Position numbers and translations under genes: made by a program. From positions 1 to 18,396 of the forward strand of contig JBIOJM010000200.1 in the NCBI GenBank assembly GCA_044450785.1: a stretch of DNA of 18,396 nucleotides, written 5' to 3'. The notes under the pieces were generated by a model that saw nothing but the letters and a program-made list of their open reading frames with translations, searched no databases and was not told the DNA's origin. The first letter of the stretch is position 1. Each line of letters begins with the position of its first letter. This DNA is from JBIOJM01 sp044450785. Lineage in GTDB: Bacteria; Planctomycetota; Planctomycetia; Isosphaerales; Isosphaeraceae. Shown in pieces: positions 13,281 to 18,396 of the stretch.

Positions 13281-16200
13281 TCAAGGCTCACTGGAGAGGG
13301 AATTCTCCAACTCCTTGTCGGTCATGAGAGGCAGGTTGGCGATCGCGGCCGCCTGCTTTCGCCAGGAGCCCCGATCCGCGTCCCAGAACACGACCCCGCC
13401 GCCGAAGTAAGCGGCGATCAGTTCCTGGCCCTTGTCGTCGAAGAAAAGCGAGGAGACTCTGTCGGGGTAGGGATTCTTACCGAGCGTCACGTCGATCGCT
13501 TTGACCGATTTACTGTGGGTTTCGAAATCCCAGAAGACGACCGACGCATCCAGACTCGCCGAGGCGAGCTTTCGGCCGTCCTTGCTGAACCTCAGATTGA
13601 CGACGGCCGTCCGATGCCCTTTGAGCGGCGGATCAGAACGCCTGGGGCGGCTCGGCTCCTTGACATCCCAAAACCGAATCGAGCCATCATCACATCCATA
13701 CGCAAGCGTATAATCGCTCTCACGGATGGCCAGGTATCTGACGGCCACCTTGGCGGCGACGCGCTTGGCCAGTTGGCGGCGCTCGACGACGTTCCACAAG
13801 ATGATCGTACCGTCGGAGTGAGCGGAGGCGAGCGTTTTCCCGTCTTGAGTGAAAATCAGATCGGTGACATCGCCAACATTTCCCGCCAGCGCCGGCTTTA
13901 ATTCCTTACCCGTCGTGGCGTCCCAGAGGTTGATGGATCCGTCCATGCCGCCGGTGGCGAGTACATCGCGATTCGGGCTGAAGGCGAGGCAGTAGAACGG
14001 TCGCAGTTCAGTTTGGAGGGGGACGGACTTGATCTCGACCACAGCGCGCGAGGAGCGATTCAGATCGGTGATTCCGGCAACATTGAAGAGGACCACGGAT
14101 CCATCATCAACCCAGGCCATGAGAAACGCTCCGTCCAGGCTGAAAATGGCACCTGTGACTTCCTTTTGGAGGCGAGTGTCGAGCACCGCGAGCGGATGAT
14201 CCTTTACCGGATTATCAGAGAAGTCCAACCTGATCCGACCGGACGGGTCCGCCGTGGCCAGGAACCGGCCGTCCGGGCTGGCGATCAAGGGGTTGCCCAA
14301 AGTCCTGGGTGGGACATACTCGTGGCTCAACCGTCTCGTTCTCACGATGTCCCAGAGAATCACGGACCCGTCTTTGTCGCCAGAGGCCAGGGTGCGGTCG
14401 TCGCCGCCGAACGCAACGCCGGTAACGCCGCCGTTGTGCCCCGGCAGGGGCATATTTGAGTTCGGACCGGCTTTAACGCCGACGGGCACCGCGCCGGAGT
14501 TGGGGACCGGGCTGTCAGCATTGTTCCTGTTCGGGGCCTGTTCCCCCCCCTCGACCTCGAGGACGTTTGGGATATCCCAGATCCGGACCATCCGATCCTC
14601 ACCGCAGGAAGCCAGCGAGGTCGCGTTCCGGCTGAAAGCCAGTCCTGTCACTTTATCCCTGTGCCCGGTCAGCGGGGGTGCAACCTGCTTCCAGGTCTGG
14701 AAGTTCCAGATCAAGATTGGGTACGCATCGCGGCTGGACGGAGCGCCGTCCGAGCGCGGGCTCGGGGATTGGCCGCGGATTTGGCCGCCACAGCCCACGG
14801 CGAGCAAGGTCCGCGAGCGGTACGTGCCGAAAGCCAAGCTCTGCACGGGTGGGAAGGGCTCGCCATCGGAGGGCTGCGCGGCGGCGGAGAGTCCCCGGCT
14901 CCCATCCGGCTTCGTGGGGTCAACGGACCATGATTGCACTTTCCCGTTCAGTTCACCGCCGCGACTGTCTTGACCGCCCGCCGCGAGCGACTTGCCGTCC
15001 GGGCTGAAGGCCATGCATGTCACCTTGTGGCTTTCTAACGGCAACACGGTGAGATTCTTGCCCGAAGCGACGTCCCAAAGCCTGATGGAATCGCTGCCAC
15101 CGGCCGCCTCGTCCTTGCCTGCCGTGGCCAGCATCCCCGCGACGCTCGGGCTGAAGGCCAGGCCCTTGACCCCGCCTTTGTGCGGCGTGTCGAACGTGTT
15201 CACAAGTCGGATCCCACGGTTGAGCGACCCTACTTCCCACACCAGGACGATCCCCGCGTCATCGCCTGAGGCAAGCCACTTGCCGTCCAGGCTGAATGCC
15301 AGAGCGGTCACTCGGTCGCCGCGCTTCAGCAATGGTGGGCGGCTCAACGGCTGCTGGCTGACGGCATCACGCAGGATGATGAAGCCTTTCTTTTCGGCAC
15401 CGCCGCCGGTGGCGAAGAGCTTGCCGTCGGGGCTGAACGCAAGGCAGGAGACCGGCTTTTCGTTGCGCAGATACTTCGTGAGCTGGGGAACGGACTCGAG
15501 AACCTCAACGAGGCAGCTCCTCGTCGCCCGGTCGTCCTGCATGCGGAGGAGCCCCAAGCTCAGCCTCATGGCCACGTCGGGTCTTTCTCTCTCGAGGTTC
15601 CGAGCTTTGAGCTGCAGTCCGCTGGACAGGGCTTTTCTGAAATCGTGGTTGGCCGTCGTGTAGAGCCAATAGCAGCCGATGACCAGGGCGAGCAGGATGA
15701 GGCTAGTCGCCGACAAGATCCATGTGGCATTTCGATAGAGAATACTTCTGAGGATCAGGTCCAGTGTGAGCGACGACGTACTATCGCGGAGGAACTGCCA
15801 GTCCGAGTCGGTGACTCGGTCAGCGTGGGCTAACGCCCAGCGTTCGGCGGCGGCGAGGGGCTGTCCGCTGAGCTGCAGGGCGGGCGGATGGCCCTGCCGG
15901 TCCCAGCGGGCGGCCTGGACTTGCCAGTACGCCAACTCGCGGTGGAACCAGTCCGTATTGTTCTGCTTCAGTGGCTGGATCAAGCGGTCGTGAGCGAGCT
16001 CGAGCCAGACGTCTTCGTGCCTGACGACCTCGCGGACCAGGTAGGCCTCGATCATCGAGCGAACGACGTCGCCGCCCGGGCGGCCCTGGGAGTCGGCCGG
16101 GACGAGGTCCCGGCGGCCCCTCGAAGTGATCAAGTCGTATTCAAACCACTCGCGGATCTCGCGCTCGATAATTTCGAAGCCGCGGGCACGCTCTCCGGAC

Positions 16201-17483
16201 TTGCCGCGTCCTGCCTGCGCGATGTCTCGGGCGGCGGAAGCGACACGCCTGGCGAAGTAGCGGGCCAGGGCATTGTCGACGTCGGCCAGCTCGGGATCTC
16301 GGATGTGCGTCATCTCAACACGTGCAACGTCAGGGTATTTCTTGAACAGTCTCTCCCAGAATTCGAAACAGACGACCTGTAACTGGACGGGCTCGACGAA
16401 GAGGCTGGTCGGCCTGCCCTCGCCGGTTTCGGCATAAGACCTTCCCCCCTGGAGGTTGCGGGCGAGCCAATGCGCGGCCTCCTCGCTGAAGAAGTCGTAT
16501 TCCTCCTTGTCGACTTCGTCGGATGAACCGCGCCGGAACTTGGCATAGACCTGGTTAGCCGGACCGCGGATCGCCTCGGCGGCCCTCTCGGGTCTGAGAA
16601 AATCGAGGGCGAAGGTCGTGCTGAGCTGGGTGGGGACCCGGCGTGCATAGTGGGCGAGCTCCGCAAGATAATCGTCGCGGATCGCAAACAGGGCCCACCG
16701 CTGGCAGGCGCGGCGAAGGACCTCCGCGAGCTGGACGAAGAACTCCTCCCGACCCCGCTCGTCGACGGGGTCGGCGGTCAGGATTTCCTCGAACTGGTCG
16801 AAGATCAGCAACTCGAGGGGGCGCGAGGCGGGCTCGGGCGGGCTCACCCGGCCGAGATCAAGGGTGCGGCCTCTGCGATTGCGGTAGTCCTCGGGCGTCA
16901 TTCGGGCCAGTTCTTGCCGGGGGATCCTCTCCCCCGCGGGCCGCGACTTCTCGCACTCCGAAAGCGTTTGTAGCGCGCGGTACTGGACGGCCGTCATCGG
17001 GGCCAACTCGCGCCAGGTAAGACTCTGTCCCTCTGGCTGGGACCGCTCAGCCTCAATACGGTCGCGGAGGGCGAGGTATTCGCCCAAACTCATCCTGGCC
17101 AGCTTGTCCAAGGGGATCGCTTCCTCCGGCGAAACCTTTTCCCCCTGCGAGCGAGCCTCAAGCGAAAGCAATGCGCTCAAGACGTAGCGATTCGACTCGG
17201 AGGCGTCTCCAGTTCGTGACGAGGGGGGGGGCTGGTTGACCCGAATTGTGGGAAGGATCAGAAATCCTTCGTCCTGCAACCGGGGCAACAGTCCAGCCTG
17301 GATCAGCGAGGTCTTGCCTGCCCCCGAAGGGGAGTGGAGGACGACGATCCGCTCCGCCAGCAGCAGGTCGGCCAAGGTGATGATCTCGTGGTTGCGCCCG
17401 AAGAATAGATCGGCGTGTTTCGTCTCGAAGGCGCTGGGGCCGAGGTACGGATTCGAGGGAGTCGGTCGGTCGGCGGTGGCCAT
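13281..17483 (-). CDS. nSTAND-type NTPase with WD40 propellers (probable conflict-system sensor)
   Basis: This 1400-residue protein starts with NPYLGPSAFETKHADLFFGR, the lead-in of novel STAND NTPases. Walker A is SPSGAGKTS (51-59), Walker B is LLIFDQFEEIL (225-235), followed by IRDDYLAELA (268-277) as the sensor region. A winged-helix part ends in WLELAHDRLIQPL (493-505). A single membrane segment spans about 586-608. From about 678 to the end I count 14 WD40 repeats, enough for two seven-bladed propellers. An unusual insert of three similar motifs lies between Walker A and B (about 124-205). STAND proteins are ATP-driven switches that oligomerise when the repeat domain senses a trigger and then activate an effector. 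The effector here is likely the SIR2 protein encoded 20 bp upstream. The ATG at 17483 is supported by a GAGG about 10 bases before it. The coding strand contains a C9 and a G8 run. Confidence 0.93.
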   Translation of the reverse strand: MATADRPTPSNPYLGPSAFETKHADLFFGRNHEIITLADLLLAERIVVLHSPSGAGKTSLIQAGLLPRLQDEGFLILPTIRVNQPPPSSRTGDASESNRYVLSALLSLEARSQGEKVSPEEAIPLDKLARMSLGEYLALRDRIEAERSQPEGQSLTWRELAPMTAVQYRALQTLSECEKSRPAGERIPRQELARMTPEDYRNRRGRTLDLGRVSPPEPASRPLELLIFDQFEEILTADPVDERGREEFFVQLAEVLRRACQRWALFAIRDDYLAELAHYARRVPTQLSTTFALDFLRPERAAEAIRGPANQVYAKFRRGSSDEVDKEEYDFFSEEAAHWLARNLQGGRSYAETGEGRPTSLFVEPVQLQVVCFEFWERLFKKYPDVARVEMTHIRDPELADVDNALARYFARRVASAARDIAQAGRGKSGERARGFEIIEREIREWFEYDLITSRGRRDLVPADSQGRPGGDVVRSMIEAYLVREVVRHEDVWLELAHDRLIQPLKQNNTDWFHRELAYWQVQAARWDRQGHPPALQLSGQPLAAAERWALAHADRVTDSDWQFLRDSTSSLTLDLILRSILYRNATWILSATSLILLALVIGCYWLYTTANHDFRKALSSGLQLKARNLERERPDVAMRLSLGLLRMQDDRATRSCLVEVLESVPQLTKYLRNEKPVSCLAFSPDGKLFATGGGAEKKGFIILRDAVSQQPLSRPPLLKRGDRVTALAFSLDGKWLASGDDAGIVLVWEVGSLNRGIRLVNTFDTPHKGGVKGLAFSPSVAGMLATAGKDEAAGGSDSIRLWDVASGKNLTVLPLESHKVTCMAFSPDGKSLAAGGQDSRGGELNGKVQSWSVDPTKPDGSRGLSAAAQPSDGEPFPPVQSLAFGTYRSRTLLAVGCGGQIRGQSPSPRSDGAPSSRDAYPILIWNFQTWKQVAPPLTGHRDKVTGLAFSRNATSLASCGEDRMVRIWDIPNVLEVEGGEQAPNRNNADSPVPNSGAVPVGVKAGPNSNMPLPGHNGGVTGVAFGGDDRTLASGDKDGSVILWDIVRTRRLSHEYVPPRTLGNPLIASPDGRFLATADPSGRIRLDFSDNPVKDHPLAVLDTRLQKEVTGAIFSLDGAFLMAWVDDGSVVLFNVAGITDLNRSSRAVVEIKSVPLQTELRPFYCLAFSPNRDVLATGGMDGSINLWDATTGKELKPALAGNVGDVTDLIFTQDGKTLASAHSDGTIILWNVVERRQLAKRVAAKVAVRYLAIRESDYTLAYGCDDGSIRFWDVKEPSRPRRSDPPLKGHRTAVVNLRFSKDGRKLASASLDASVVFWDFETHSKSVKAIDVTLGKNPYPDRVSSLFFDDKGQELIAAYFGGGVVFWDADRGSWRKQAAAIANLPLMTDKELENSLSSEP
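14543..14550. repeat. C8/G8 homopolymer run inside the nSTAND gene
   Basis: Eight C in a row on the + strand (G8 on the coding strand) encode the Glu-Gly-Gly part of VEGGEQAPN, in a loop between WD40 repeats. Slippage by one base would truncate the second propeller. Confidence 0.6.
17223..17231. repeat. G9/C9 homopolymer run near the start of the nSTAND gene
   Basis: Nine G in a row on the + strand (C9 on the coding strand) encode Pro-Pro-Pro in NQPPPSSR, about residue 84-88, shortly after Walker A. A one-base slip would stop production of the whole sensor. Confidence 0.65.
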
Positions 17484-17503
17484 GGGAACAGATCCTCAGC
17501 TCA

Positions 17504-18396
17504 TCAGACGAGCGCGGCTTGGGCCCTCTTGGCGCTCTCCCACTTCTCGCTCAACTGCGTGAGGAATTTGGACGCAGTTCCCCAATAAATGGTGATTTGA
17601 GCGCCTGAGAAATAACCTTCCAAGTAGCGGCGCGCGAGTTCGGGCTCCAAGACTCGGCCCTGCTCGGGGTCGATTTGGACGGCGACGTGGGCGAATTGCG
17701 GCTTCTTGAGCCGCACCGCCCCCTCGCGATTCATGATGCTTCGGAAGAGCACGCGGAAGTCCCATTCATCCACGCGGAATCCGAGGAACAACAAGGAGCT
17801 TCCGGTCAGTGAGCGCCGGATGGCCTCGGGAACCACGTCGCGCTTGACAGCGAAGTTGATCAAGTAATCGAAGTAGTCGTCCTCGGTCAGGACGAGAGAG
17901 TCGACCTGGTCGAGACACCCGAACAGATGATAGACCAGGGGGGCTCGCTCAGCTTTGGGAGACAAGCGATCGAACGGCTCGATCAGCGGACCGGACTGGA
18001 CTTCGCTCCTCCAGTCGAAGACCTGGACCTGAGGTACCTTCTTTGCAGCCCGCAGTGCATCGGCCATCAAGTTGTCGGGATTGGTCGTGATATAGATCGG
18101 GCAGGGCAGCGAAGCCAGGATCGCATGCGGCTCCGCCGGCTTATTCTTGTCGGGCTCCTTCGTATTGGAGTCTCGGAGGGCCTCGCCCACCGCGGAGATC
18201 AGGGCCTGCAGCCTGGCTTCTCGGGACAGATCCGCCAGCGTGGCCTCGTCGATACGGCCTCGCAGCTTGGCGCCATGCCGCCGGAGGATTTCGCCCTCGA
18301 GGTAGGTGATCAGCTCCCCGCGCGGGAATCGCTCATCCTGGATCTCCGCGAGATACTGGGCGACCTGCGGCAAGTCGTCGCGCTCGTCGGGGGCCA
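17504..18396 (-). CDS. SIR2-like (SIR2_2) effector protein, N-terminus outside window
   Basis: The frame is open to the right edge, and the codons before the TTG at 18373 read APDERDD, which fits the family upstream of LPQVAQYLAE, so the gene is longer than the window. Numbered from that TTG, conserved blocks are PCPIYITTNPDNL (90-102, the NAD-binding Asn98/Asp100 turn), APLVYHLFGCLD (144-155), SLVLTEDDYFDYL (159-171), LLFLGFRVDEWDFRVL (194-209) and a terminal YWGTASKFLTQL. This is the SIR2_2 type found with STAND and CHAT/TIR proteins, where SIR2 domains cleave NAD+ to starve infected cells. The GAG(S) loop of the Rossmann fold would lie off the edge. Its stop (a double TGA) is 20 bp before the nSTAND gene, so the two form one operon. 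Confidence 0.88.
   Translation of the reverse strand, partial: APDERDDLPQVAQYLAEIQDERFPRGELITYLEGEILRRHGAKLRGRIDEATLADLSREARLQALISAVGEALRDSNTKEPDKNKPAEPHAILASLPCPIYITTNPDNLMADALRAAKKVPQVQVFDWRSEVQSGPLIEPFDRLSPKAERAPLVYHLFGCLDQVDSLVLTEDDYFDYLINFAVKRDVVPEAIRRSLTGSSLLFLGFRVDEWDFRVLFRSIMNREGAVRLKKPQFAHVAVQIDPEQGRVLEPELARRYLEGYFSGAQITIYWGTASKFLTQLSEKWESAKRAQAALV

Noticed and set aside
13286..13304. Palindrome ggagagggaattctcc as a terminator of the nSTAND gene
   Set aside because: It lies within the last codons of the gene, has a short stem and is not followed by a T run on the coding strand.

Overview
The window most likely comes from a planctomycete (Isosphaeraceae- or Gemmata-like, high GC). 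The evidence is the set of lineage-typical families: a DUF1501 C-terminus at the left edge, a DUF1552 Tat-type protein paired with a DUF1587/1592/1588/1585 cytochrome-c-like protein, and a giant nSTAND-WD40 protein. No rRNA, tRNA or CRISPR array is visible.

Layout. (1) Positions 1-3891, + strand: end of a DUF1501 gene, an Ldh2-family NAD(P)-dependent dehydrogenase translationally coupled (ATGA overlap) to a sodium:solute symporter, then an SDR oxidoreductase. This looks like an uptake and oxidation cluster for a small sugar acid or hydroxy acid. (2) Positions 3888-8640: a decayed chromosomal-integron region. I see four long attC-like sites (4163-4253, 4620-4720, 6281-6377, 7530-7628) and one short one (7941-7997). 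Each lies just 3' of a minus-strand gene. The cassettes carry a small Cys/His protein, a broken DUF262/HNH gene, a DUF4160/DUF2442 pair, a solitary Phd/RelB-type antitoxin and an unknown two-gene unit. A + strand relic of an integron integrase N-terminus (7215-7402) and two copies of a 134-bp sequence (4036-4169, 7403-7536) belong to the same region; the copies stop matching where the attC crossover should be. (3) Positions 8756-13035, - strand: a small four-helix membrane protein, then the DUF1552 / DUF1592-type pair. (4) Positions 13061-13192: two tandem copies of a 66-bp unit. (5) Positions 13281-18396, - strand: a SIR2-like gene (5' end beyond the window) followed 20 bp later by a 1400-residue nSTAND NTPase with a membrane segment and about 14 WD40 repeats. 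I read this pair as a probable NAD-depleting, abortive-infection-type conflict system.

The two most interesting items are the SIR2/nSTAND-WD40 pair, with its odd repeat insert between Walker A and Walker B and its two homopolymer tracts, and the previously unmarked minus-strand cassette array with its integrase relic. All calls come from reading sequence and motifs; no database search was run.
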